A DNA stretch of 64,000 bases from Strongylocentrotus droebachiensis (Eukaryota; Echinodermata; Echinoidea; Camarodonta; Strongylocentrotidae), in assembly GCA_035222895.1 (NCBI GenBank), contig JAVYIG010000036.1, positions 372,001 through 436,000 of the forward strand, in the 5' to 3' direction. Position numbers and translations under genes: made by a program. Below the pieces are notes generated by a model that saw only the letters and a list, made by a program, of their open reading frames with translations, was not told the origin of the DNA and ran no database searches. This document shows positions 1-10,900 of this stretch, in pieces. Within the stretch, counting starts at the first letter, position 1. The number at the start of each line of letters is the position of its first letter.

Positions 1-286
1 CTTGGTGTGAATTTGTTTCACTTTCTACCTTAAATATTTACATAATCATATTTCATATTTAATATCATAATCATGTTTGCATTCCATGGGTTACAAAGGG
101 GCAGATGCCCTATAAATATCTACCTTGCGTGTTCCTCTGGGCATATCCGTATGCCCTCTAGCATACATGTACTTGAGAACATCTTTTAAGACATATATTC
201 AAATCTTGATTCCCAATCTCCACGTGTGAGTGTCGTAAATGGTCAATCATCGTCTGTCAGCTATTGTACTTCTATTGCACTTCGAT

Positions 287-575
287 GTGTCGTGGTCTAG
301 TGGATAAGTCATCAGACTGTGGATCCCGAGGTTCGAGTACCGCCACGACACTAACGACCTTTGGTAAGACATTATTTTATACATTTGCCACACTCGACCC
401 AGGTGAGGCAAATGGGTACCTTGCAGGAATTAATTTCTTGAAAAGCTAGAGCGCCATAATGACAGCCAGCCGGTGTAATAATGATTATGGAGCGCCAGAA
501 GGGTCGTGTTTGACAGGCATGAGCGCAGTACAAGAACCAACTCTTGCTATTAATATTTAATTATTATTATTTATC
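287..575 (+). mobile_element. tRNA-derived SINE
   Basis: A degenerate tRNA-like head carries an A-box-like stretch (TGGTCTAGTGGA, 293-304) and a B-box-like stretch (GGTTCGAGTAC, 330-340). Outer sequences GTCGTGG and CCACGAC could pair as an acceptor stem, but the anticodon and T stems do not pair well, so it is not a functional tRNA. A body follows, then an AT-rich tail near 550-575. The body shares blocks (CACTAACG, CCTTTGG, GGGTACCT) in the same order with the SINE at 25775-26021. Ends are approximate. Confidence 0.7.
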
Positions 576-650
576 ATTGTGATATAATTTTCGTGACTTA
601 AGGTCACCAAATCGTAATATCACTATCTTCAAAAAAACGTGAACAAGTCT

Positions 651-656
651 TTTATT
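651..656 (-). promoter_or_regulatory. Poly(A) signal of the TRIM gene
   Basis: AATAAA on the minus strand lies about 100 bases beyond the TRIM stop codon at 758-760. This would give a short 3' UTR. It is the first canonical signal downstream of the stop; no transcript evidence is available. Confidence 0.5.
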
Positions 657-757
657 GGCATGATTATGTTCGATGGCTCTTGACATTGAACGCGTGCATT
701 ACAGTAACATCCAAAAGGGTCTGTACTGAAAGATACCAAAGAAGCAAACAAAGCCAA

Positions 758-2194
758 TTACAATTTAACTTCTAAGAAATAGAGTCTATCGAAAGCAGCA
801 AACGCAAGTATGTGTGGAGCGAGAGAAACCATGCGACAAAATTTATAATCTCCTGTCAGTGTCAAGTGCAGTGAATTGAACTGAACTCTCTCCTTCAGGT
901 TCAGACCATCAAGGTCATAGAGCATGATCAGCACTTGTCCAGTATTCTGATTAGCACTCGCTACATACACCCTGTCCTGATCATCCAAGGCGTGATACAG
1001 GTTGAACCTAGGTGGAGCTTTTAGATACCTCCCGGAATTCCCATCCCTGTCATAGACCATCAACATCTTTGGATTGTCATATTGTTTGCTGTAACAAGAA
1101 GTTGTGACGATCAAACCCGACTTGGTTGCAGATGTCTCGGAAGTGATTGTGTGTCTTGTTTGCACATCGTGTTTGAGTGTGTTTCCCGAGGGGTCGTAGA
1201 TGGAGACATGATTTGAATATTGGGTCATGAGAATTTCATTTGATTGACTCCTACTCAACCGTAGAGTACGTCCATTGTTTGTCACTTCGGTGATAGATTT
1301 CCGAACGCCATTGGGAGAGTACCTGTGTACCTTAGTATTACCTGTAGATACGCATAGAGTCATGTCACTTTGAAACACAATACCATAACATTTCATACCG
1401 TTTGGAATGTTAGAATAAACCCACGGTACATCGTCATCTGGATTAAAGATATCAATGCGATGTGCATCATAATATGTGATTGCCACTGAGTTATTGGTGT
1501 ATTGTGTCATCCCCTCAAAATCTTCACGTAGATGTACACATTTGATGACACGGAGTTTCGGTTGACTTTTGGACTGTGGCTCTGGAACGGATATCCCGTT
1601 CCTGATATCCTCATATGCAAACTCTAATCTCTCCTTCTGGACTTCTTTGCATTTGGTTGCTGCAGAAGTGTCATCGGTAGCTGCCCCCTTCAGCATGCCA
1701 TCCAGTGCAGTCTCAGCATCTGTTTCTGAAATATTCCCAAGGTCAAGACTGGTGTCATCTGCAGGCTTAAACCTCTGCTTCTGTGCCTGCTCCCTTATGG
1801 TTGTGGCAGAGGTTTGATCAATAACCTCCTTCAGCAAACCATCAATCTCTTCGCAAAGGAATGTGTGAGCAGCCAGACTGTCCGTCTCGAGACATCCCAG
1901 TCTGTCATTAGCCACCAGATCTACTGAACTACAAATGCTCTTGATCATCTGTCGCTCCTTTGATTTCAGATTGTTGAGGGTTTCATCAAAACTACGCTCC
2001 AGAGCGTCAATCTTCTCAACAAGTGCACATCGGTTGTCTTCTAGTTGTTTGACCTTGGTACGACAGGTTTGGCCGACATCTTCACGTAGTAGCTGAAGAG
2101 CATTGTGTGCTTCATGATGATGTGTCTCTACAGTCTGAATGTTCTTCTCCAGTTCTGATTGCTTCGCTTTACAACGATGGAGAAGATCACTCAC
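758..2194 (-). CDS. TRIM-type protein, exon 2: coiled coil and C-terminal propeller-like region
   Basis: The last exon is 1437 nt (478 codons plus TAA) and starts after a pyrimidine tract ending CTTCAG at 2195-2200. Phase is 0 and matches the exon at 5238-5909. It opens with VSDLLHRCKAK and about 100 charged, helix-prone residues typical of the B-box C-terminal coiled coil. An acidic linker follows. The C-terminal ~250 residues show repeated short strands with D-x-D/N-G and 'Y..DG' turns (for example MVYDRDGN, MLYDLDG), as in the NHL/WD-like propellers of TRIM2/3/32/56-type proteins. Propeller identity is inferred from pattern only. TRIM proteins of this layout are usually cytoplasmic E3 ubiquitin ligases or adaptors, and echinoderm genomes hold many. 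No break is seen within the exon. Confidence 0.85.
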   Translation of the reverse strand: MSDLLHRCKAKQSELEKNIQTVETHHHEAHNALQLLREDVGQTCRTKVKQLEDNRCALVEKIDALERSFDETLNNLKSKERQMIKSICSSVDLVANDRLGCLETDSLAAHTFLCEEIDGLLKEVIDQTSATTIREQAQKQRFKPADDTSLDLGNISETDAETALDGMLKGAATDDTSAATKCKEVQKERLEFAYEDIRNGISVPEPQSKSQPKLRVIKCVHLREDFEGMTQYTNNSVAITYYDAHRIDIFNPDDDVPWVYSNIPNGMKCYGIVFQSDMTLCVSTGNTKVHRYSPNGVRKSITEVTNNGRTLRLSRSQSNEILMTQYSNHVSIYDPSGNTLKHDVQTRHTITSETSATKSGLIVTTSCYSKQYDNPKMLMVYDRDGNSGRYLKAPPRFNLYHALDDQDRVYVASANQNTGQVLIMLYDLDGLNLKERVQFNSLHLTLTGDYKFCRMVSLAPHILAFAAFDRLYFLEVKL

Positions 2195-2286
2195 CTGAAG
2201 AATGAAAGGAGTAGGGAAGCAAAATGAATGATTCTCACTTGAAGGTGAAATTCTAATCACATTCTTTAATAACCATTGTAAATTAA

Positions 2287-2490
2287 GGCTCGTTCAGATA
2301 TGACCCGGCAAAACCACATCGTTCTTTTTTAAACGATGAAGTAAATTTGAATACGTTTAATGTTTCTGTATTGCATTTTCTCGGTGAATACGGGCACTTG
2401 CCATTTATTTATACGTTTTTTTTTTAATTCAAACCTGCAGCGGCTTGTTTACGGCGGTTTACCGGGCCATATCAACTATTCACGATTGGA
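2287..2490. mobile_element. Short inverted-repeat element (MITE-like)
   Basis: The left end GTTCAGATATGACCCGG and the reverse complement of the right end GTTGATATGGCCCGG are similar, followed by AAA.CC on both sides. It is about 200 bp and non-coding. Boundaries and any target duplication are uncertain. Confidence 0.4.
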
Positions 2491-3003
2491 GGCTTTCCGT
2501 AAACAAATCTGGTAGCCTTATTGAAAAACTGTTAACTACTGTAATTATTCCGTCAAAAGGTACCCGCTTAGTTTTTGTTTAAAGGATTTTACGAAGGAAG
2601 TACAGGAAAGGAAAAAAATGTGCTGATAGTGGAATGAAGTTTATTTGTAATCAAGTGGAACGGCATAAATGAATTCCACTCAGTTTAATACCAAAAACCT
2701 TCATTCGTAAATAGTGAACTCACCATGGAACCGACAGATAACATTGTTACTTTGTTAAACTATATCTTAAGCAGTGCAAGTAAGAAAATGAATTTATTTC
2801 ATTTATTTCATTCTTCTAAGCATTAATTTCTTTCATACAACGAATCTACTAGATCCTTGTTATTTGACGTAAACATCGAAGGAAAAATCAAATAGTATTA
2901 TATTTTTGATTAATGAAATCCTGTTCAGTGATTGGTCAACAAAGCATCATGTGACCAAACATAACATTGTTATGATGTAAGAAAAATGCAACAAACCGTG
3001 ACA

Positions 3004-3050
3004 TCATCCATGGTATAGTGCACTTTACCATGGCACTATACCATGGATGA
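3004..3050. repeat. Hairpin with 18-bp perfect arms
   Basis: Arms 3004-3021 and 3033-3050 are exact reverse complements (CATCCATGGTATAGTGC core) around an 11-base loop. It lies inside the TRIM intron and could be the remains of a small foldback element. Confidence 0.75.
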
Positions 3051-3985
3051 CGTCATAGACATTTTTTCCAAGGCACTACTGTACATACATTCAGCAAGCG
3101 TACAGGATTTCAAATGCCTCCAGCATGCAACTCCAGCCATATATATATATATATTTTTTTTTTTAATGATATCTTATTTTCTTCCTCATAATTTCACATA
3201 ACAAGAATTAACATAACAAGAAATTATCAAAATAAGCAATATAAAACAAGATCTTTGATATAAGACACTTCATGAGTTACATCAATCAATGAACATAGAG
3301 AAGAAAAAAAATATATAAAAAATTCTTGCATGTAACAGTGTATAATCAAAATAACAGTAGAGGCAGGTTTAAAGTTACATATTACCATCCTGTCACACAC
3401 CCTCACACCAACAAACTCATGACACCCCCCCCCCCCCCCCTCTAGCCCACCCACACCACACCCCCATTCACACACATAAACACACATACAAACACACACA
3501 CACTGCATGTAACCTGTTCCGGAAATTTCCTTCCTCATAAAATTCACATTACAAAAGAATTATCACAGTATGTAATACAAAGATCTACGTACGATACAAA
3601 AACATTTCATGAATTACAATGAACATAGCAAAATCTCAGATCGTACATGTTTATACATGATACGCGATGATACGTTTGCGGATTTTACGCTACCATTTCG
3701 GTAGAGAATTCCAGTCGGAAACAAAGATTAACATAAGAAATTCAAACAAGATTACTAAAGGCCTCTTGGCTGACGCCACTCGCTCTGGCATTCATTCGGG
3801 TTTTCGCGATTAGTCTCTTTGTAGTCGCTCGGTCGTCTATCAGACATGGGGCCTTGTTTAAAGGCTAGGTGGGAGGGAGAGTCATACCGCTTCGCTCGTG
3901 AGACAGTGGACTATAATTATGGTCGATTGTCGTAAGGCTTGGGGGCGATGGTTTTTTATGACGTTATCATGATTACTTGCAAATA

Positions 3986-4688
3986 CCGGCCGCGCATATT
4001 TTTTTTACACAACTGTTTAGCCATTTTCGCGAAAAAATTCCAAGAAGTACTCTGGTGAAAGAGTCTAAGTCATCAGCGCACTATGTGCAAGCACTACACC
4101 AGGAAGCCGGAAGATGATAGAAAGGGGAAAACGAGGATAGCGGAGAGGATATGGAGAAGGAAAAACAAGAAAATACATAAGGAAAGAGAAGAGGATAAGT
4201 CAAAGAGAACATAGAAATATATAATTGAAGAGCTAAGAGGATCATAGATCTAGACTAAGGAAAAACAGGAAAATACATCAAGGAGAAGGGAATATCAGAT
4301 GAAAACAAAGAAATAGATGACGAAGGAGAAAAGGATAGATTGAAGGAAAAACAAAGAAATACATAAAACAAAAGAAAAGAGGTTAGAATAAAGGATAACA
4401 AAAGAAATACAGCTGAACTGGGGATAGATTGAAGAAAAAACAAAGAAATATCGAAGGAGAAAAAGGATAGATTGAAGAAAAAAGAAGAAATAAGTCTACA
4501 TGACAAAAGAGAAGAGGATAGATTGAAGGAGAACACAGAAATACATAATGAAAGAGAAGAGGGGATAGATTTAACTCGAAACAAATAACGAGCATGTAAT
4601 GCTAGACTCTGTCTCTAGTCGTTTGCACAGTATATTTGACTGAAGTGGCTAAACAGTTGTGTAAAAAAAATATGCGCATACCGGCCGG
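3986..4688. mobile_element. Inverted-repeat element with an internal purine-rich minisatellite
   Basis: Arms 3992-4023 and 4646-4677 are perfect 32-bp inverted repeats (GCGCATA, eight T, ACACAACTGTTTAGCCA in the left arm). CCGGCC lies just outside each arm. The interior (about 4130-4580) is made of loose, roughly 50-65-bp units built on GAAGAGGATAGATTGAAGGA and AACAAAGAAATACATA. No transposase is encoded. This is a non-autonomous DNA-transposon-like structure; the family was not identified. Confidence 0.65.
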
Positions 4689-5237
4689 ATCCCTAGGCCA
4701 ATTTAGACTGTTTACTCTCGCGTTTAATTATGTTACGTTACAGTTAACAGCCTATTTTCGTTTGAATTATTTGTTATACCACAAGTCTAATGGCGATTGA
4801 AAGTTTCTATAACAAGTAATAAATACCATGGCAAATCGCAAAACAAATTGCAAATGTCCTTTTTCCTCATCCCAGGTAGAAGCGCAATAGTATCATTATT
4901 AGTAAAGGTTGGATGCATTATGCAGCATGGTTTTAGACAGCATACACCGTTGCACATATGATGGTTCGAATACTTGTTTCTAATACTTTTTATAAAAGGA
5001 TTGAGATAATATGATTTATTTTTGATAATGTTTATATCTCCCCGATCAATGTAGTTCTGAGAAGATGTAATCTTGACCTATCAAGAATAAATAGTATTGT
5101 CACGATAAGAGGTAAGAAACAATTAGTATAACATCATTTGGCAAAGGTGTATATTTGGGTAATATTTAAAGAATAATAAAAAATCGAATAAACAAGATAT
5201 TTAAGACCATTGAATGACCTGCCATTGGGCTACGTAC

Positions 5238-5909
5238 CTTAACCTGCATTTCCTTTTCAAAGTCCTCATGTGATTTTATCATGTGATCTCGATGATCGAT
5301 GATGACGCACTTGAAACAGACGCGTATCTTACAATCCTGACAGAACATATGTTTGTTCTCTTGTTTGTGGACGGAGCATTTCTCGGAAGGACGACCAGAT
5401 CTAACATTTTCCTCAATGATATCCTGGAGAGTTACGATCTCATGACCTTTGTAGAACAGCTTCACTTGTTTGTGGCCAATGCGGCAGTGATCACACATGT
5501 ATGCATTGCATGTCCTGCAGAAAACGATGGCCTCTACTTGGAGGTTGCAGACAGTGCACTTTTGCCGTATCTCCAGGATGGCACTGGCCCCTCCAGACCT
5601 GGCACGGTAGTCGTCCACGAGTCCATTGACCGTCACATTGGGGAGGAGATCGTCCACCCGGTTTGCGGACAACTTCGTCACTGTCCTGCAGAGAGGGCAG
5701 ACCATGTGATCAAGATCCTGGTGGGATAGGTCGTATTTCCTGAGACAGGTTCGACAGAAGGTATGTCCGCACGATGTCAAGAGGGTTGCATCGTCGAAGA
5801 TACCAAGACACAGTGGACATGTCAAGCCTTGTGAAGAGATCGGAACCGAACGTCCTCTTCTTCCTGTTTCTCGGCCATGGATGTGATATGCGAATCGATG
5901 ACAAATCAT
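5238..5909 (-). CDS. TRIM-type protein, exon 1: RING finger and two B-boxes
   Basis: 224 codons from the in-frame ATG at 5909 to the donor AAG|GTACGT (5238/5237). RING of C3HC4 type: C31, C34, C47, H49, C52, C55, C71, C74. B-box 1 starts at C118-x2-C121 (further Cys/His to about H156). B-box 2 is C178, H181, C190, C193, C198, C201, H206, H209. All expected zinc ligands of RING and B-box 2 are present, so E2 binding and ligase activity are plausible. Joined to exon 2 the protein is about 702 residues. The start is the weak point. The 30 residues before the RING are unusual, the ATG has T at -3, and a second ATG (5878) in another frame opens an acidic 18-codon peptide. See the finding on the start. 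Confidence 0.85.
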
Positions 5910-6585
5910 AGAAAGCAATTAGGCCTGCTCAAAATCCTGTGTAAATGTTTTATGAAGAGGTTTTTGCATACCTAAAGAATATATGTATATCTACAATCTT
6001 GATTGTGATACAAAGTTGATATCAGCAGGCCTCACTCGATATCTGTACTGATTATTACGGAATACGTGTACGTCACAACAGTCCTCTACCCAAGCCTAAA
6101 CGCACGCAACGTCAATGGTGCCTACTCTGCAAATAAGCGTCGCGCCCTGAATTGATGATACACGTTGTAACTGGTGCGTTTTCCCAGAGAACGCCATTTT
6201 AACTTGGACTTCGATCTCATCACATCAATTTAATAGACTGCGTAGTATTGTCCCTTGTCCTTTCTATGTACAGTATTTACAATGAGTATTACATCCTTCT
6301 ACACTGGCGTACGTATCGAATTTTATTTTGATAACAAACAGGAGCACAATAAGCAATATTAAAGGTATCCTTGCTTGCTTGCCTTTGAAAAGGCAATGCT
6401 AATGGTGCCTACATGGCGATATATGCAGGCTTCAGTGTATAAGGATATTTAAAATCATAAATACATATATATTAAATACACAAACACATTTATCTATCAA
6501 TCTGCCTATCTATCTATCTATTTATCTGCATATTTATCAATATATCTATATGTATATATTCATCTATCAGTCTCTCTTTCTGTAG
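5910..6585. other. Interval between the TRIM gene and the first recognised AprA-like exon
   Basis: About 680 bases with no exon recognised on either strand. A TATC/TATA-rich simple repeat lies at about 6460-6560, just before the polypyrimidine tract of the exon at 6586. TRIM promoter elements may lie here, but no core motif stands out. Confidence 0.4.
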
Positions 6586-6702
6586 ACCGACCCGAAACAG
6601 ATGAAGAGGTATGAGGATGAAGTCATTGCTTTCACGTGGCATCATTTCCTCTACAATGGTACGAACGAGCCTAACTGGCTGCTAAGACTGCCTATGACAA
6701 AG
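6586..6702 (+). CDS. AprA-like exon 1 of those seen
   Basis: 39 codons (TDPKQMKRYEDEVIAFTWHH...), acceptor CTGTAG, donor AAG|GTATAA, phase 0/0. It includes the family motif around NWLLRLPMTK. The following intron (6703-7206) holds no recognised element. Confidence 0.85.
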
Positions 6703-7905
6703 GTATAAATTCCATAACATATTTTTTTATCAGAACCGGTTTCTATCGGATCATGGTTCCTTTACTAAATTTAGAAATTCAGTAATCCTGGTTAAATAAT
6801 CATTTCTTCTTTTTAAATAAAGGAATATCATAAGGATCCAGTGCATACTCATTGGTAAAGGGTGGTGGGGTGGTCCTGCATGCCCCCTCTCCTAGGAAAC
6901 ACGGGAAAAAGATCTGTTTTACCGATTCCTTCATGGATGTATATGGAGTCGTATTTAAATCTAAATCATTGTCAATGAAAAACAATATTTTGAAGGCCAC
7001 AGATCACTTAATAAAATATTCTTTATTGAATATTGGTTTGAAATATTTCCATAACTAACCCCTTTCTGATCAGTATTCTAACGGTACTTTATGCAATTTA
7101 CCTACATGTACAAAAATGTTATGCATTTGATTATGTCAGAATGGACAATATTTTTAAATCGTTTGACTTTGTTAATAGTTACCTCTATTTTCTTTCTCAA
7201 ATACAGGCTGCTGTGCGGGCCATGGATACCATTACCGATGTGGTATACAATGTCAGTCCAAACCAGAATATATCCAAATTCATTGTAGCTGGAGAATCCA
7301 AGGTATGTCATTCTATAATCTGTTTAATTCAATTCAATTCAATTCAAATTCAATTTCGGTTTTATTAAAAAAATACCAAATACAAAGTCCAAAGACTAAC
7401 AACACTTGGTTTACATTGTATCATATAAAAAAGCATTAAAAACAGTAGATTTAAAAATTCAGTAATAAGTTTAAGTACTAAAAAAATAAAATTAAGCGAG
7501 CTATAATGGTCTAATTTTTAATAAATGATAAATCCGAAGTCAAAGTTGTTGTATTTCTTTCTCACAAGCTCCGGTAAACTTGGTAGGGGAACAAACAGAA
7601 CCCCGTGACACAAAGTTCTGCAATAAATTGCAATATGGTATATGGCCAATCAGGATTATCGTTGCATGTAGATGTTGCGAACAAAGGATGACTATTGACC
7701 AGTCAGAGTTGTTGTTTCAAATTTGCAATTGATTGCAAACTTTTGTTTTACAGGCCCTCGGGCGACCTCAAATTATTTGTTTAAGGCTGCCCATACTGAG
7801 CAACATATAAGTGTACAAGTGCTACCACTTTGGTCCCTATTACTGAACTATATTCCCTATGTTTAAGTGATTTTCTTTTCTTTTCTCTTCTTTTTTTTTA
7901 TTTTC

Positions 7906-7961
<56 letters not shown>

Positions 7962-10900
7962 CTTTTCTTTTCTTTTCTTTTCTTTGCTTTTCTTTTCTTT
8001 TCTTTTCTTTTCTTTTCTTTTATTTTCTTTTCTTTTCTTTTCTTTTCTTTCTTTTCTTTTCTTTTTTTCTTTTTTCTTTTTGATGACCATAGAGAGGATG
8101 GACTACGTGGACAACTGGAGCCGTTGATAAGAGAGTGGTTGCTATAGCACCTATTGTACTCGACCTACTCAATTTGAAAAAGGTACGAAATCTTCATCGT
8201 GAGTTTATCTAATCACATTTATGATATTTTTTTAAGGCAAATTCTGTTAGTACATCTCGTCGCTAATTAATTTATTGATAATAGTGTTTATGACAATACT
8301 CATTTATAAAGGACTACAATTTGGGTTGCCTAAATCTAACAACATTACATTTAACAACATCAACAACAACAAATAGTTCTAATTTAGGCACCTAACTTGC
8401 CTAAGTTGATAATGTATGTTATAAGTTGATGAAGCGGATCCTAATCAAATGATTGGTTGAGAGCGTACACGTGATCAGGATATTGAACACGTAACTTTAC
8501 TAATGACCGGTCATTAGTAAATACTTATGACCGTTCATTGGTAAAAATCATATTATAAAACATCAGTTTATAAAACAAATACAACATCATAATGCCCTCA
8601 CTGCTATGTATTATTTCTAAAGTATCTCACAGATATTTCTTTTTTATTTACTCCCATGCCCCCCCCCCTCATAACGACTAATGCCAAGCACTACTTAATA
8701 TTACCATTAAAGCCCCACTGTCCTACTTGTAGCTACTTGCTCCCTCTATATAGAAAACTTCCCCAAAAGACCCCAATCGGTGCCTGTTGATCCCCCATGA
8801 TCCTCTTTTTCTTATGTTAGTTGAGAGCTGAGTTAATGAGATAGCCCCCTGTCAGTGACCTCGCTGTGTGGTCTAATCCCTTCTGGCCCAGGAGTATTGA
8901 CGGTCTTTAGTGAAACACGAGTATTTGCAAACTTATTTTGGGAATATGATATTTAACTCTTACCCTACCATTTAGGCGTTAACCTTAAAAATAAAATACA
9001 AATTGTCATTTTCAGAACTTCCACCATCACTACCGTTCATTAGGAGGCTGGACCATGGAGTTTAATGACTATTATGATGAAAACGTCACGCTCTTTATGG
9101 ACACTCCACAACTGGACAAGATGGCCGCCATTGTTGATCCCTTTGGTAAAAGTTGATTCTGGGGGCGTTTCATCAAGCCTTGAAATCGATCTTAAAATCG
9201 AAATCTATTCTAGTTGATGAAGCACCCCCGATACTATTGCAAGTATGATGGTTGGTGATCTTACGGTCCTAATCCAGTTTCATGAAACTTGTTATTAATA
9301 ACAAATGCTAAATTTGCTATGATATTTCTAGATACGTTAATTTTAAACAAACATCATCTTCATGATTTAGGTTCTAAATAATGATAAGAATATCAACAAC
9401 TAGAATTAAAGTGCATTTAAACTCTTCTAGTCGGACTAAAAGCAAAGTATACTTCACACCATAGACAATCGCACTATTCGTTTGACGTCACAACGATCAT
9501 GCGCCGATTTAGTTATTCCTCCTTCAAGGAAGCATGAAATCCCTTGGTTTTATTGATCATATCACTATTCAGATGCTCAGTCATTAGGATTTTACATGTT
9601 TGAATATTCTTATCAAATGCTTTAATAGCAAATTCTTCCAAAATTAGATCACAGTCGGATCGTAGAGTGTGGCTTAAAGATACAGTTTAGTTCAGGGGGG
9701 TGTTTCACAAAGATCCCAAGTCGAACTCGACTCTAAGTTGGACTTAAAAATTATGGAGAGCCATTTGTAGCCTTAAAATGAAATATATTCAAAAGCAGAA
9801 ATTCAAGTATTTTAGACTTTTCATAAATTCCACTTCAAGAAAATGAAATCTCCCGTTAAAATAGAAAATATGAATGATTTGAATCAACATTTTATGCCTT
9901 TTGAAAAAACTTTTATAAAATATTTTCAAGGATGCTAATGGCTGTCCATAATTGTTAAGTCCAACTTAAAGATAAGTTCAACTTAGGATCTTTGTGAAAC
10001 ACTCCCCTGGTCATGCGATTGCATTGTGAAAGAAAGGGTGTGGAATGGATCAGAAAAAGTTGATCATGTAGCATGTCAGTATTGGTGTGTACTGCAATAT
10101 TCTGGAGTCATCAAAATAATTTAAAAAATTGACCCAGTCTTGGTAAAGTAACAAGCACTGTACATAGAAAGATGTATATGGGACTACACAAATGGTGTCG
10201 GGCCTACTTACCTTGATTTCCTTATCTTTCTATACTCATTACTCACCCAGTATACATTTTCTACCAAATTTGTTTGACCAATGACATTTAGTTGTAATCT
10301 TGAACATTCAGTGTAAATTTCGTTTTATTCTGTGAGAATTCTTTTACTTTTTTTACCAGAACTCAAGTTTAACCTTATTACAAACCATTTTGTATCATCA
10401 CTAGCCTACAAAGATCGACTGACCATGCCCAAGTTTATCGTGACAGCAGGCTCAGATGAATTCTTCCTCCCTGATGACTCATATTATTATTTCAATGAAC
10501 TTCCTGGTCCTAAGTATCTCAGGTACATCCGGGTTTTATTTTCTACTCTATTTGTCTCTCTTTTTTTCTTCAATATTTACATGTTTGTAGGTGTTTTAAT
10601 CTGTTTCTATTTATATTGGACATGTTGCATCTTTATATTTCGCTTGTATTGATGTAACTATAGAACAGCAGAGATAAATATACCTGTTCTAATGTATGAA
10701 TGCTTCTTTCCTGGGAACCTAGTGATGAGTTATTCCAAGGGCTGGAGAGATCCCGTTGAATTAAATCGCGGGGAAAAATAATTGTCAAGACAAATTTCAT
10801 TTTTGTTTCACTGCCTCCCACCCCACTCCTCCCCAATTAGCAAGAATATTTGGAATTGGTTCTGGCTAGCTTTCTTTGTTCCTTCTGCTTCCATTTTATT

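Larger units (their letters stand above)
2195..5237 (-). other. Intron of the TRIM gene
   Basis: This 3.0-kb intron is bounded by GTACGT at 5232-5237 (minus strand) and CTTCAG at 2195-2200. No further exon was recognised. It holds a short inverted-repeat element (2287-2490), a tight hairpin (3004-3050), an 18-base C run near 3423-3440 with CA-rich flanks, and an inverted-repeat element with internal purine-rich units (3986-4688). The rest is unremarkable AT-rich sequence. Confidence 0.7.

Noticed and set aside
287-357. Possible tRNA-His gene (loop contains GTG)
   Set aside because: The anticodon and T stems do not pair; it is a SINE head.
264-449. 61-codon open frame
   Set aside because: It runs through the tRNA-derived head and body of a SINE.
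1569-1817. Open frame on the plus strand opposite the TRIM exon
   Set aside because: Antisense shadow of the TRIM coding exon with no independent support; the same applies to 5283-5729.
7830-8147. Long Phe/Ser-rich and Lys/Glu-rich frames
   Set aside because: Produced by the TTTTC microsatellite and read into the true exon in the wrong frame.
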